Source: Paucibacter sp. TC2R-5 (lineage in GTDB: Bacteria > Pseudomonadota > Gammaproteobacteria > Burkholderiales > Burkholderiaceae_C). From it: a stretch of DNA of 64,000 nucleotides. Below the pieces are notes generated by a model that was not told the DNA's origin, searched no databases, and worked only from the letters and a program-made list of their open reading frames with translations. The DNA is taken from assembly GCF_025717605.1 (NCBI RefSeq), contig NZ_JAJIRQ010000005.1, positions 1-64,000 of the forward strand, read 5' to 3'. A program made the translations under genes and the position numbers. Shown here one piece after another: positions 9,301-18,266 of this stretch. Positions within the stretch are counted from its first letter, which is position 1. Every line of letters starts with the position of its first letter.

Positions 9301-10504
9301 AGCGCCAAGCTTGGGCGGCGCCTATATGCCTAGCCAAATTGTCTTGCGCGCCAATGAGTTGCATTTTTCAGGCCGCTCACTGACCAAGGTTGTGGCCGGC
9401 CTGACGCAGGCGCCAGCACCGGCCACAAACACCTGGCGCTGCACCATCGATGCCGTTCAAATGGCGGGCTATGTCGAGCTGCGCGGCGCCCAGACCGGGC
9501 AGGCTGGGCGGGTGTTCGCAAGGCTGAGTCGTTTGTCTCTGCCGCATCAGGAGGCCGATGGCGTGGCGGAGGTGCTGGACAAGCAGCCAGGCAGCGTGCC
9601 CGATCTGGACATTGTCATCGAGGACTTTGAGCTGCGCGGCAAGCGTATGGGCCGGCTGGAGGTGGAGGCTCAGGCCAGCGGCCCGGCGCATGACTGGCGC
9701 TTGAGCAAGCTGCAGCTGAAGGCGCCGGATGCGATCCTCAATGCCACCGGCCAATGGCTCAAGGAACCCGGTCGGGCACAGCGCCGCACCCAGCTGGATT
9801 GGAAGTTAGAGCTGCTCGATGCCGGCGACATGCTGGAGCGCATGGGGCAGGGTCGGGTCTTGCGTGGCGGCAAGGGCCAGTTGACGGGGCAGCTGGGCTG
9901 GGCGGGCGAGCCACTGGCGCCTGATTTCGCCAGCATGAACGGGCAACTCCATGTGCAGCTGGAGTCGGGGCAATTCCTCAATGTCGAGCCCGGCGTGGGG
10001 CGCTTGATGGGGGTGCTGAGCCTGCAATCGCTGCCGCGGCGGTTTTTGTTTGACTTTCGCGACGTGTTCTCCGAAGGCTTTACCTTTGACGGCGTGAGCG
10101 GCGACGTCAAGATCACGCGCGGCGTGGCCAGCAGCAGCAATCTGCGCACGCGCGGCGTGCAGGCCACCGTCTTGGTGGATGGGCAAGCCGACCTGGCGGC
10201 CGAAACACAAAACCTGCGCGTGCTGGTGGTGCCCGAGTTCAACACCGGTGGCGCTTCGCTGGCCTATATAGCGATCAATCCGGCGATAGGATTGGGGACA
10301 TTCTTGGCGCAGCTGGTCTTGAGCAAGCCCATCGCCGCCGCCAATACGCGTGAATTCCGCATTACCGGCAGCTGGGTGGACCCCAAGGTCGAGCGGGTCG
10401 AGCACCACAGCAATCTGTTTGAAACCGCGCCGGCGGGCGATGGCGCATCAGCGGCCAATGCCGCATCAGCTGCATCAGCTGCAACATCCGCCAGTGCCCC
10501 TTGA
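6368..10504 (+). CDS. yhdP: YhdP family AsmA-like envelope protein
   Basis: This 1378-residue protein has a cytoplasmic basic N-terminus, one transmembrane helix near residues 20-45, and a very long periplasmic region of AsmA/TamB-like beta-strand repeats (DUF3971 and AsmA_2 type). YhdP proteins are thought to bridge inner and outer membranes and carry phospholipid to the outer membrane. The C-terminal part shows the conserved RFLFDFRDVFSEGF-type block, and the tail is a low-complexity Ala/Ser stretch. It is followed after 12 bases by the amidase gene, an arrangement often seen in betaproteobacteria. The start is the first ATG after the divergent gap; no strong ribosome-binding site is visible. 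Confidence 0.92.
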   Translation: MSVKPSSLPTRLFWLRRPGRWLRSLISWALALLLLAWGLVVVAWGGLHWVILPHIDEWRPAMERHASQALGARVRIGSIMVTSGGWMPAIEMREVRLLDPSGREALRLPKVAAALSARSLLSLNLRFEQLLIDAPQVEVRRDAKGRFFVAGLSVEEAVQAESTGLAEEWADWLLSQHEFVILNGRVRWIDERRATQALELSDLNLVLRSGVRRHELRLDATPPPEWGQRFGLRGRFTQALLGRPSDFQGWSGQLYADLPRADLRELRRHIDLPFELSEGDGALRAWIDFKQGQPQGVTSDLALRAVKLRLTPKADQLDLEQIEGRLQFMHAAQSLSLQASQLGFVSGDGVIWPRTDWKLALRLPKPGAGNAAQGLPLGGELSAERLDLALMSQLAQRLPFDEQTHAWLAEMAPQGVLSRLSASWDGPLMDPRRYQIKGRLEGLRLGGRRQGLEHMGLSGLTLQLDAGEKGGQAQLSMADGSLELPGLFRQDLPPIQRLSAKLDWRIEAAPKQPPHYELRVSRLELLNQDLRGEFDAVWRSGKAAGQGRLPGWLELSGQIERIDAVKIHRYLPLAIGDHALDYVRDAIRAGEARAIHVRLRGELAKFPFDGERERDGQFRITTQARDIDLLYVPGVEGRPSNWPALEHVNADLIFERGGMQIKGGRAKVFAYELSGIKGGIKDLLVKHRLEIEGQGNGPGAELLKFVRQSPVNEASGGLLAAATAGGAANLKLSLNLPLQDMDKSVVKGAVQLLGGELRLRPDLPLLTNTRGSVEFDRQGVKLQAVQARAFGGELSVEGGNQADGSLRFTATGLATAEALQRSPELGGVAKLAQAASGQASYRLQVGLNQGQADFSLTSNLLGLGLDLPAPLRKEAASALPLRLLLKPDINRDSNRDELRLELGNLLQAHYQRDLSVEPARVLRGALSVQDSLPGLPSSGVQLQANLDKVNLDAWNKTVQRLWGAPAASNSENGSGVVAAPSLGGAYMPSQIVLRANELHFSGRSLTKVVAGLTQAPAPATNTWRCTIDAVQMAGYVELRGAQTGQAGRVFARLSRLSLPHQEADGVAEVLDKQPGSVPDLDIVIEDFELRGKRMGRLEVEAQASGPAHDWRLSKLQLKAPDAILNATGQWLKEPGRAQRRTQLDWKLELLDAGDMLERMGQGRVLRGGKGQLTGQLGWAGEPLAPDFASMNGQLHVQLESGQFLNVEPGVGRLMGVLSLQSLPRRFLFDFRDVFSEGFTFDGVSGDVKITRGVASSSNLRTRGVQATVLVDGQADLAAETQNLRVLVVPEFNTGGASLAYIAINPAIGLGTFLAQLVLSKPIAAANTREFRITGSWVDPKVERVEHHSNLFETAPAGDGASAANAASAASAATSASAP

Positions 10505-10516
10505 GGAGAGTGATCG

Positions 10517-11317
10517 ATGAAAGTTGCCGCCGTTCAAATGGTCTCCGGCCCCGATCTGGCCGTCAATCTGGCGCGGGCGCGTCATTGGCTGGAGCAGGCT
10601 GCAGCCCAGGGCGCCGAGTTGGTGGCGCTGCCCGAGTATTTTTGTTTGATGGGCCTTGCCGACAGCGACAAGCTGGCGGTGGCCGAGCAGGGCGGCGACA
10701 CCCACGCGCCCATCCAGCACATGTTGAGCCAGGCTGCCGCTGAGCTGGGGCTGTGGCTGATTGGTGGCACGATTCCGCTGCACACGGTGCAGGCCGGGCG
10801 GGTCCGCAATGCCTGTTGCGTCTACGCGCCCGATGGCGCTGAAGCCGCGCGTTACGACAAGATGCATCTGTTCCGCTTTGACAATGGCAGCGAGAGCTAT
10901 GACGAAGGCCGCGTGCTGGAGGCCGGTGACGCGCCGGTCGCGCTGCAGGCGGGGCCGCTGCGGGTGGCTTTGAGCGTTTGCTATGACCTGCGCTTCCCCG
11001 AGCTGTACCGCAGCCTGGGGCCTGTAGACCTGATCAGCGTGCCGGCTGCCTTCACCTATGTGACCGGTCAGGCCCACTGGGAATTGCTGTTGCGCGCACG
11101 AGCGGTCGAAAATCAGGCCTATGTCATCGCACCGGCGCAAGGCGGCCTGCATCAAAATGGCCGCAGGACCTGGGGCCATACGATGATCATCGATCCCTGG
11201 GGCGAGGTGCTGGCCTGTCTGCCCGAGGGCGAAGGTGTGGTGCTGGCCGAGCTGGATATGGCGCGTTTGGCTGCGGTGCGGCGCCAGTTGCCGGCGCTGC
11301 AGCATCGGCGGCTGTAG
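10517..11317 (+). CDS. Nitrilase-family amidase (deaminated glutathione amidase-like)
   Basis: This 266-residue carbon-nitrogen hydrolase has the full catalytic triad in the expected contexts: E40 in LPEYF, K115 in YDKMHLF and C155 in SVCYDLRFPELYR. This pattern is typical of the Nit1/YbeM branch, which repairs deaminated glutathione, a side product of transaminases. It probably acts in the cytosol. The gene follows yhdP by 12 bases with a GAGGAGAG-type ribosome-binding site, and a lipoprotein gene follows. A broader omega-amidase activity cannot be excluded. Confidence 0.9.
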   Translation: MKVAAVQMVSGPDLAVNLARARHWLEQAAAQGAELVALPEYFCLMGLADSDKLAVAEQGGDTHAPIQHMLSQAAAELGLWLIGGTIPLHTVQAGRVRNACCVYAPDGAEAARYDKMHLFRFDNGSESYDEGRVLEAGDAPVALQAGPLRVALSVCYDLRFPELYRSLGPVDLISVPAAFTYVTGQAHWELLLRARAVENQAYVIAPAQGGLHQNGRRTWGHTMIIDPWGEVLACLPEGEGVVLAELDMARLAAVRRQLPALQHRRL

Positions 11318-11349
11318 ATCTCGGGCCGCAATTCTGGAAGGCTGATGCA

Positions 11350-11898
11350 ATGACGAGGCGATTTCTATTCGGTTTAGGTTTGCTGATTGCCTTGGCCGGC
11401 TGCGGCACGGCCACCGATCCGCCCAGCATGGCGCTGAGCTCGCAAGACAGCTTGCAGATGCGCGGCTGGGTGCCCGATCGCTTGCGGGGCCAGATCCTGC
11501 TTTCACCGGTCACCGGCGGCCAGCCGACCGGCAGCATGTGGGGCAGCAAGATCAGCAATCGTGCGCTGCAAGAGTCAATCGAGGAATCGCTGCGCGCCAC
11601 CGGCATGCTGGCGCTGCGCCCTGGCACGGGCAGCTATCAAATGGAAGTGCAATTGATCGAGTTGGAGCAGCCCATCGTCGGGCTGAACACCCGGGTGGCC
11701 GTGACCTTGGCCTATACGGTGGTTGAAAAACGCAGCGGAGCTGTGGTCTATCAGCGCCACTTGCGCAGCGCCTATGTGGCGGAATTCACCGCCGCCATGG
11801 TGGACCCGAACGAGCGCCTGCGTCTGGCCACCGAGGGCGCGGTGCGCAGCAATGTCAATTTGATGCTGCGTGACTTGATCGCCTTGGCGCTCAACTGA
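11350..11898 (+). CDS. Small lipoprotein of unknown function
   Basis: This 182-residue protein begins with a lipoprotein signal peptide whose lipobox LAGC puts the acylated cysteine at residue 18. The mature part has alternating polar and hydrophobic strands and a central segment (SYQMEVQLIELEQP) of the kind seen in small outer-membrane lipoproteins of the DUF799/YajG-like type, but I cannot assign a named family. It follows the amidase by 32 bases and is convergent with ubiH, whose stop lies 4 bases away. Outer-membrane location is inferred because there is no Asp at the +2 position. Confidence 0.75.
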   Translation: MTRRFLFGLGLLIALAGCGTATDPPSMALSSQDSLQMRGWVPDRLRGQILLSPVTGGQPTGSMWGSKISNRALQESIEESLRATGMLALRPGTGSYQMEVQLIELEQPIVGLNTRVAVTLAYTVVEKRSGAVVYQRHLRSAYVAEFTAAMVDPNERLRLATEGAVRSNVNLMLRDLIALALN

Positions 11899-11902
11899 CG
11901 AG

Positions 11903-13141
11903 TTAGCGGCGCCCGAACATCATCTGCCGCGCCAGCGCCTTTTTCAGCGGCGAGGCCGCCTGCAAGGCCGCCAAGGCCAAGCCTCGCGCAATCGGTAGCC
12001 CAGGCCAGCGCCAAGCAAAGCTGCGGGCCAGAAAATCGGTGGTGGAGATCATGCTCCAGCGGTCCGGCGCGCGCTGCCATTCGACCCGGCGCAAAGCCGC
12101 CTCGATATTGCCCCCGGCGCGCAAGGCGTCCACCAGCGCATAGCCATCGCGTAAGCCCAGATTGAGCCCCTGGCCGGCAACCGGGTGCAGGGTCTGCGCG
12201 GCATTGCCGATGCGCACGATGCGGCCGTTGACCAAGCTGCGCTCGGCGTTCAACCCCAAGGCAAAGCATTTCAAGGGGCTGATCGCCTGCAAGGTGCCAA
12301 CGCTGTCGGGCAACAAACTCTGCAGCACGGCCAGGCGCTGGCTGTCGCTCAGTTCGGCGATCTCGTCTTCGGCCTGCGGCATGCACCAGACTAGGGCCGC
12401 ACGGCGCTCGCCTCCTTTGGGTGGCAGCGGCAACAGTGCCAGCGGGCCATTGCGCGTGAAGCGCTCATAGGCTGCGCCGGCTGGGCTGTCGGCCGCCAAG
12501 GTGAGCGTGCCGACCCAGGCGTTTTGCTGGTAATCATGCGAGATGGCTTTGCGCGCCTGCTCGGCAAACACGCCGCCCTCGGCCACCACGGCCAGATCAA
12601 ATTGCTCGGCGATCTCGGCATCGATTTCCACCCCATCCGCCAAGGGCTTGAGCCCCCGAACGGGTGTGCCGAAGCGGCTGCTCAAGCGGGTCGGCTCTAG
12701 CGCGGCGCGGGCCAGCCAGCGTGCTTGCAAGGGCGCGACCAACTGGCCGTAGCTGATCACCGCACCGAGCTCGCTAACGCCTTGCTCCGCCGCACTCAAG
12801 GCCACGGCCGGCGCTGCGGACGGGCCGAACAGCGGGTGCGTCAAGGTCGGCGGCGCTTGGCTGACCTCGACGGTCAAAATCGCCTGCGCCTGGCTCGCGT
12901 CCCAGGCCTGCAAACGCTGCAAGAGCTGCACGCTGCCCAGCGCCAAGGCCAGGGTGCGCGGGTCAGCGGACACATCGCGGTCCAGCGGCCTGGCGTCAAA
13001 CAAGGTGATCTGTGCCTGCGGCAACAACTGCGCGGCCAGCAAGGCCAAGGTCAAACCGGCCGGTCCGGCGCCGACCACGGCCAAGCGCAGCTGATTGGCG
13101 GTGGCGGCCGAGGCGGCGTCGGGTGGAGGGATTGTGCGCAT
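11903..13141 (-). CDS. ubiH: FAD-dependent ubiquinone-biosynthesis hydroxylase (UbiH-type)
   Basis: This 412-residue flavoprotein monooxygenase hydroxylates the ring of a ubiquinone precursor. The N-terminus has the dinucleotide-binding motif [13 protein letters not shown]. The second FAD motif reads [16 protein letters not shown], including the GN-for-GD substitution that is typical of UbiH itself. The frame stays open far upstream, but the ATG at 13141 is preferred because it lies directly before the FAD fold and before the divergent aldo/keto reductase gene. The upstream extension is antisense to that gene. Confidence 0.9.
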   Translation of the reverse strand: MRTIPPPDAASAATANQLRLAVVGAGPAGLTLALLAAQLLPQAQITLFDARPLDRDVSADPRTLALALGSVQLLQRLQAWDASQAQAILTVEVSQAPPTLTHPLFGPSAAPAVALSAAEQGVSELGAVISYGQLVAPLQARWLARAALEPTRLSSRFGTPVRGLKPLADGVEIDAEIAEQFDLAVVAEGGVFAEQARKAISHDYQQNAWVGTLTLAADSPAGAAYERFTRNGPLALLPLPPKGGERRAALVWCMPQAEDEIAELSDSQRLAVLQSLLPDSVGTLQAISPLKCFALGLNAERSLVNGRIVRIGNAAQTLHPVAGQGLNLGLRDGYALVDALRAGGNIEAALRRVEWQRAPDRWSMISTTDFLARSFAWRWPGLPIARGLALAALQAASPLKKALARQMMFGRR

Positions 13142-13252
13142 AGCGTGTTGATCTCGTGGGGGCTGCTGCGGGCATTTGGCCCGCCACGAACTATAGCGGC
13201 CGGCCTGCTGTACGCTACGGCGATCAGCTTTGTCCACATCCGAAAGTACCCC

Positions 13253-14233
13253 ATGCAATACCGTCGTTTGGGCCGCAGCGGCCTGCAAGTCTCCGAACTC
13301 TCTTTGGGCTCCTGGGTCACCTATCACAAGCAAGTCGACACCAAGGCGGCTGCCGAGATGTTGGCCGCCGCCTTTGACGCTGGCGTCAACTTCTTCGACA
13401 ACGCCGAGGTCTATGCCCTGGGTCAGAGCGAAATTGTCATGGGCGAGGCTTTCAAGGCGCTGAAATGGCCGCGCCTGAATTACATCGTCTCGACCAAGTT
13501 TTACTGGGGTTTGGGTGGCGAGGGCAATCCCGTCAACCGCAAGGACACGCTGAACCGCAAATACCTGATGCAGGCGATTGACGGGTCCTTGAAGCGCCTG
13601 CAGCTCGATTTCATCGACCTGGTCTATTGCCACCGCCCCGACCCGCACACGCCGATCGAAGAAACCGTGCGCGCGATGAGCGACATGATCACGCAAGGCA
13701 AGGCGCTTTATTGGGGCACTAGCGAATGGTCGGCCAGCGATATCCGTGCCGCCTGGGAGATTGCCGAGCGCCACCACCTGCACAAGCCGGTGATGGAACA
13801 GCCGCAGTACAACCTCTTCCACCGCAGCAAGGTCGAGCAGGAATATGCCCGGCTGTATGAGGACCTTGGCCTGGGCCTGACCACCTGGAGCCCATTGGCC
13901 TCGGGGCTGTTGACCGGCAAGTACAAGGACGGTGTGCCGGCCGGCAGCCGCGGCGCGCTCGACAATATGAGTTGGATGGTCGAAGGCCTGACCGACAAGG
14001 CCAAGAATGCCGCAGTGACGCAGCTGGCCGCCGTGGCCGCCGATTTGGGTGGCAATGTCGCGCAGCTTGCGATCGCCTGGGCCAATCACAATCCGCGCGT
14101 CTCGACCGTTATTCTGGGCGCCAGCAAATTTGCGCAGCTGCAAGACAATCTCGGCGCACTGGCCTTGACGCCGAAGCTGACGCCCGAGGTGCTGGCACGC
14201 ATCGACGCGATCACCTTGCCTTTGGCCAAATAA
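13253..14233 (+). CDS. Aldo/keto reductase (Kv-beta-like subfamily)
   Basis: This 326-residue NADPH-dependent oxidoreductase has a TIM-barrel sequence with the AKR tetrad in place: Asp and Tyr in FFDNAEVYA, Lys in VSTKFYW and His in YCHRPDP. The opening [16 protein letters not shown] and the late [10 protein letters not shown] segment match the subfamily related to voltage-gated potassium channel beta subunits. The open frame extends upstream, but the ATG at 13253 is the natural start and leaves a 111-base divergent promoter region shared with ubiH. The substrate is unknown. Confidence 0.93.
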   Translation: MQYRRLGRSGLQVSELSLGSWVTYHKQVDTKAAAEMLAAAFDAGVNFFDNAEVYALGQSEIVMGEAFKALKWPRLNYIVSTKFYWGLGGEGNPVNRKDTLNRKYLMQAIDGSLKRLQLDFIDLVYCHRPDPHTPIEETVRAMSDMITQGKALYWGTSEWSASDIRAAWEIAERHHLHKPVMEQPQYNLFHRSKVEQEYARLYEDLGLGLTTWSPLASGLLTGKYKDGVPAGSRGALDNMSWMVEGLTDKAKNAAVTQLAAVAADLGGNVAQLAIAWANHNPRVSTVILGASKFAQLQDNLGALALTPKLTPEVLARIDAITLPLAK

Positions 14234-14237
14234 TCTA

Positions 14238-14251
14238 TTGACCCAAGTCAA
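14238..14251. promoter_or_regulatory. FNR/CRP-family-like palindrome upstream of the propeller-GGDEF gene
   Basis: The sequence TTGACCCAAGTCAA is a perfect inverted repeat of TTGAC with a 4-base centre. It sits between the aldo/keto reductase stop and the start of the sensor cyclase, 52 bases before its ATG. The FNR consensus is TTGAT-N4-ATCAA, so each half site differs at one base, as in several Anr/Dnr-type sites. This suggests, but does not prove, oxygen- or nitric-oxide-linked control. Confidence 0.45.
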
Positions 14252-14303
14252 GCGGCGGGTTTCTTGGGGGCGAAGCCGTCACCCACTCATGTCATAGTGA
14301 GAA

Positions 14304-17300
14304 ATGATTTGGCTTCGTCGATTTAGTACCTTACTTCTGCTGACAATTGCGGCGCTGCCTTCCTTCGCGTTGATCGAGCCCTTGGCCGAGCCGCGCTTTG
14401 AGTCGGTGGGGGTCGACGCCATCCCGCGCGGCGTGGTGGCGTCGCTGGCACAAGACCGGGCGGGCTTTATCTGGGTCGGCACCGGCGACGGCTTGGTGCG
14501 TTATGACGGCTATCGCTTTCGTCCTCAGGAGCGCGCCAGCAAGATCGCCACAGTTCGCAATCTGGGTTGGCTGCGCGCACTGCTGCCGGCCCGGGACGGG
14601 CGCTTGTGGATAGGCACCGAGACCGATGGTTTGGCGGTTTATGACCCCTTGACCGAGCAGGTCAGCAGCTTTCGCTTTGAGCATGAAGTGCATGAGGCGA
14701 GCGCGAACTCGGTGGAAAAGTTGGCGCCCTTGCCGACCATCCGGGCCTTGGCCGAGGATGTTGATGGCTCGATCTGGCTTGGCACGCTCGGCGGCGGCCT
14801 GTATCGCTTTGACCCCCGCACGCAAACTTTCAGCCACTTCCGGCACAGCGCCGCTGCCGGCAGCTTGGACGATGCACGGGTGCAATCGCTGCTGGTCGAC
14901 GGGCAAGGCACGCTGTGGGTCGGGACTTGGTCGGGGTTGAGCCGTTTTGACAGGGCGAGCCAGCGCTTTGAGCCAGTGCTGCGAGGCTTGGTCGGGCAAC
15001 GCGTGCAAGCGCTGCTGCAAGCGTCCAATGGGCAAATCTGGGCCGGTACACAGCGTGGCAGCTTGGCTGTGATGGACCCGCAAACCGGTCAGGGCAAGCT
15101 GCTTGACAATGATGAGCAAAGTGCGGGCGGGTCGACAGCCGGGCGTGGAGAAATCAATAGCTTGATCGAAGCGACGAGCGGCCAGATCTGGGTTGGCCAT
15201 GCGGGTGGCATTGATGTGCACGACCTGCGCTCGCAGCGCTTGCAGCAAACCTTGCGGCATGACCCGCGCAAGCCGGCCGGTTTAGCCGGCGACGAAGTGG
15301 TGAATTTGCTGGTCGACCGCGCCGGCTGGGTGTGGGCGGGAGGCTTTGGCATGGGCTTGCAGCGCCACAACCCAAACAATCACAGCATTTGGGTGCGCGG
15401 CGCCGGCACTGCTGTCGGCCTCGTGGGCGGGCCTGCAGCAGATCTTAAGAAAGCCGATGTGCGCAGCCTCTTGCCATTGAAGGATGGCGAATTTCTGGCC
15501 GCCGGCCATGATGGGCAAGTGGCGCGGTTTGACACTGGGCTGCGTGTGATTGGCGGGCTGCGGCCACAGCTGATGGCGTGCTCGAGCCAACTCAAAGAGT
15601 CCGCCGCACTCTCGCCCGCCGCGTTGCTGGAGGCTGCGCGCATCACCGCGATGGCCCAGATGCCCGATGGAAAAACATGGTTGGGTGCGGAAGGCTTGCT
15701 TTATCAATTTGATGCGCAATATCGGCAGCTGCTCTGCTTGCATCTGGATGCCGGCAAGACTCGGCGATTGATGGCCGGCAGCGACGGCGCCTTATGGATC
15801 GGGGCAGACGATGGCCTGCATGTCTTGCGGCCTGGGGCCGCCAAAGTGCAGCGTTTGGCGCGGCCTGGCGGCCAAGCCCTAACGGGTGAAATACATGTGA
15901 TGACCGAGGCGCCGGATCAGGCCATTTGGGTCGGCAGCATGCGTGGCTTGTTCCGGCTGGCGGCGGGCAGCGTGGAGTTGCAGCGAGTCACTTCGCCGGC
16001 CGGCGCTGAGTTGGCCAACCCGGTCGTACTCGGCCTTTTGTTCGACAGCAAGCAGACCTTGTGGGTGGACACCGCCGTGGCCGGCCTGCACCGTATGAAG
16101 GCCTGGGACGGCAAACAAGCCAGCTTTGAGCGCATCAGCGAGCGCCATGGCATTGTCAATCGGCCCTTCGGCGCGAACTTGCTGGAAGACGGGCGTGGTC
16201 GCATCTGGACCCAGATGAATGTCTATGACCCGGCCACCGATAGCTTGGACGAGCTGACTCCTACCGATGGTCTCGACATCGGCACCCCCTGGTTCTACTC
16301 TTATGCCAAGGCCTTGGACGGGCGCTTCCTGTTCGGCGGTAGCAAAGGCATCGCGGTGGTTTCGCCGGATCAATTTGATCGCTCGAACCATGCTCCGCCG
16401 CTCGTGGTCTCTGAGCTGCGCATCAATGGCGAGCGCCAGCAAGCGGGGCAGTTGCAGGACGGTTTGCGCCTGAGCCCGCAGCAACGCAGCTTCAGTCTGG
16501 AGTTTGCGGCGCTGGACTACAGCAACCCGGGCCGCAGCCGCTATGCCTATAAGTTAGAGGGCTTTGATCCGGACTGGATAGAGACCGGCGCCGACCTGCG
16601 CGTGGCCAGTTACAGCAATCTGAGTCCCGGCGACTATGTCTTGCGGGTGCGTGCGCACAACCGCAGCGGCGTCGCCAGCGAGCAGGAATTGGCTATTCCA
16701 GTGACGGTCTTGCCCACCTGGTGGCAGCAATGGTGGTTTCGCGTCGCGCTGCTGGCGCTGTTGGCCGCTGCGATTGGGGCCTTGGTGCGTTCGCGCACGC
16801 GACTCTTGCGCCGGCGTCAAGTCTGGTTGGAAAACAAGGTGCGCGAGCGCACGGCAGAGCTGGAGGCATCCAGCCTGACCGACCCCTTGACGGGTCTGCG
16901 CAATCGGCGTTTTCTGGCGCAGCAGATCGAATCCGATGTCGCCTTGACTTTGCGCCGCCATGAAACGCCCAGGCAGGGCGCAGCCTTGGAGGATGGCGAC
17001 CTGATCTTCTTCCTGGTCGACATTGACCATTTCAAGCAAATCAACGATGAGCTTGGCCATGCCGCCGGCGACGCAGTCTTGCGGCAAATTCGCGGTCGCC
17101 TGCAGCAAGTGTTCCGTGACAGCGACTACCTGGTGCGTTGGGGCGGCGAAGAGTTTTTGATCGTTGCGCGCGAGACTTCGCGCCTGCATGCCGCTGAACT
17201 GGCCGAGCGAGCCTGCCGGGCAATCGCCGATCAGCCCTTCAAGTTGGATGACGGCAGCTATTTGAGCAAGACCTGCTCGCTCGGTTTTGCCTGTTTCCCT

Positions 17301-17567
17301 CTGGCGCCTCGGGCGGCGCGGGCGTTGGACTGGAACACCACCGTCAATCTTGCCGATGCGGCGCTGTTGGCCGTCAAGCGCGCCGGCCGCAAGGGCTGGT
17401 GCGGCGTGCTCAGCGCCCCCGGCGCCTCGGAGCAGTGCTTGACCGAGAGGTCACGCCAGCCCATGGCCGACTGGCTGGCCAGTGGCGAGTTGGAACTGGT
17501 CGGCTCAGCTTTGCAAGTTGTTCAAGCGCTCGACGGTACCCACATCGACCCAGCGGCCGCTCAGTAA
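14304..17567 (+). CDS. Two-component-propeller sensor diguanylate cyclase
   Basis: This 1087-residue membrane protein has a signal peptide (residues 1-23), a long periplasmic sensor and a cytoplasmic GGDEF output that would make c-di-GMP. The sensor contains repeated propeller blades recognised by recurring IWVGT/LWIGT strands (Reg_prop repeats), followed by a Y_Y_Y domain ending near residue 800. A transmembrane helix around 812-832 and a short linker precede the cyclase. The active site is GGEEF at 947-951, and an inhibitory RxxD site (RDSD) lies five residues upstream, so the enzyme is probably active and product-inhibited. The last 63 bases overlap the convergent murU gene. An FNR-like palindrome precedes it. 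Confidence 0.93.
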   Translation: MIWLRRFSTLLLLTIAALPSFALIEPLAEPRFESVGVDAIPRGVVASLAQDRAGFIWVGTGDGLVRYDGYRFRPQERASKIATVRNLGWLRALLPARDGRLWIGTETDGLAVYDPLTEQVSSFRFEHEVHEASANSVEKLAPLPTIRALAEDVDGSIWLGTLGGGLYRFDPRTQTFSHFRHSAAAGSLDDARVQSLLVDGQGTLWVGTWSGLSRFDRASQRFEPVLRGLVGQRVQALLQASNGQIWAGTQRGSLAVMDPQTGQGKLLDNDEQSAGGSTAGRGEINSLIEATSGQIWVGHAGGIDVHDLRSQRLQQTLRHDPRKPAGLAGDEVVNLLVDRAGWVWAGGFGMGLQRHNPNNHSIWVRGAGTAVGLVGGPAADLKKADVRSLLPLKDGEFLAAGHDGQVARFDTGLRVIGGLRPQLMACSSQLKESAALSPAALLEAARITAMAQMPDGKTWLGAEGLLYQFDAQYRQLLCLHLDAGKTRRLMAGSDGALWIGADDGLHVLRPGAAKVQRLARPGGQALTGEIHVMTEAPDQAIWVGSMRGLFRLAAGSVELQRVTSPAGAELANPVVLGLLFDSKQTLWVDTAVAGLHRMKAWDGKQASFERISERHGIVNRPFGANLLEDGRGRIWTQMNVYDPATDSLDELTPTDGLDIGTPWFYSYAKALDGRFLFGGSKGIAVVSPDQFDRSNHAPPLVVSELRINGERQQAGQLQDGLRLSPQQRSFSLEFAALDYSNPGRSRYAYKLEGFDPDWIETGADLRVASYSNLSPGDYVLRVRAHNRSGVASEQELAIPVTVLPTWWQQWWFRVALLALLAAAIGALVRSRTRLLRRRQVWLENKVRERTAELEASSLTDPLTGLRNRRFLAQQIESDVALTLRRHETPRQGAALEDGDLIFFLVDIDHFKQINDELGHAAGDAVLRQIRGRLQQVFRDSDYLVRWGGEEFLIVARETSRLHAAELAERACRAIADQPFKLDDGSYLSKTCSLGFACFPLAPRAARALDWNTTVNLADAALLAVKRAGRKGWCGVLSAPGASEQCLTERSRQPMADWLASGELELVGSALQVVQALDGTHIDPAAAQ

Positions 17568-18200
17568 CTCGGCCCCCAGCTTGTGGTGCCGAATCGCATC
17601 CTCTAGATACGGGCGCAAGGCTGCCTTGGCTCCGGGCTGAATGGTCTTAAACATGCGGCTGCGGAACAGTCCGACGCTGGCCCAGGTGTAGCGCTGTGAG
17701 GCAGTGTCGCTCAAGCCCAGGCCCTCGGCGCTGATGCCGAAGTCACCGTTGGGGTGGTGAGGGCTGTTGTGCGTCAGCCAGAGCAGTGCATCCAGATCGC
17801 GTTGCAAGAATTGCTCGGCGGCTTTGGGAGGGAAATGAAAGTCCGGCAAGAACACATCACCGGCGACAACCCAGAAGGCCTCATCGCCCTCGGCACATAA
17901 CAGCGGCAACGCCCGGGCAATGCCGCCGGCCGTCTCCAGCGCGCCGACCGGCTCGGCTGATTCGTCGCTGAAATGCAGACGAACGCCAAAGCGTGTGCCG
18001 TCACCCAAGGTGGCCGGAAACTGCTCGCTCAGCCAGGCGGTGTTGACGATGATGTCTTGCACGCCGGCGGCGGCCAGCGCCTCGATGTGGAATTCGATCA
18101 AGGGTTTACCGCCGCGCACGCACAGCAGCGGCTTGGGGGTGATGTCGGTGAGCGGCCGCATGCGCTCACCGCGCCCGGCCGCGAGGATGATGGCTCGCAT
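17505..18200 (-). CDS. murU: Sugar-1-phosphate nucleotidyltransferase, MurU-like
   Basis: This 231-residue nucleotidyltransferase opens with MRAIILAAGRGERMRPLTD and then PKPLL, the nucleotide-binding signature of the RmlA-like fold. Short single-domain members of this size are N-acetylmuramate alpha-1-phosphate uridylyltransferases, which recycle peptidoglycan sugar to UDP-MurNAc. The usual partner amgK is not adjacent, so the symbol is a best guess. The ATG at 18200 is preferred over an in-frame codon at 18239 because the family motif begins immediately there. Its 3' end overlaps the convergent sensor-cyclase gene by 63 bases. Confidence 0.8.
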   Translation of the reverse strand: MRAIILAAGRGERMRPLTDITPKPLLCVRGGKPLIEFHIEALAAAGVQDIIVNTAWLSEQFPATLGDGTRFGVRLHFSDESAEPVGALETAGGIARALPLLCAEGDEAFWVVAGDVFLPDFHFPPKAAEQFLQRDLDALLWLTHNSPHHPNGDFGISAEGLGLSDTASQRYTWASVGLFRSRMFKTIQPGAKAALRPYLEDAIRHHKLGAELLSGRWVDVGTVERLNNLQS

Positions 18201-18224
18201 GGGGCGCGAGTCTAGAGCATCCAC

Positions 18225-18254
18225 TGCGCGGCCCGACATATGCGGGGCCGCGCA
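18225..18254 (-). terminator. Strong hairpin between the PstS-like gene and murU
   Basis: Bases 18225-18234 (TGCGCGGCCC) and 18245-18254 form a perfect 10-bp GC-rich inverted repeat around a 10-base loop. It lies 12 bases past the PstS-like stop on the minus strand and 25 bases before murU. No T-run follows, so it may be a weak or factor-dependent terminator, or an RNA-stabilising stem. Confidence 0.45.
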
Positions 18255-18266
18255 TATTGCTCGGCC

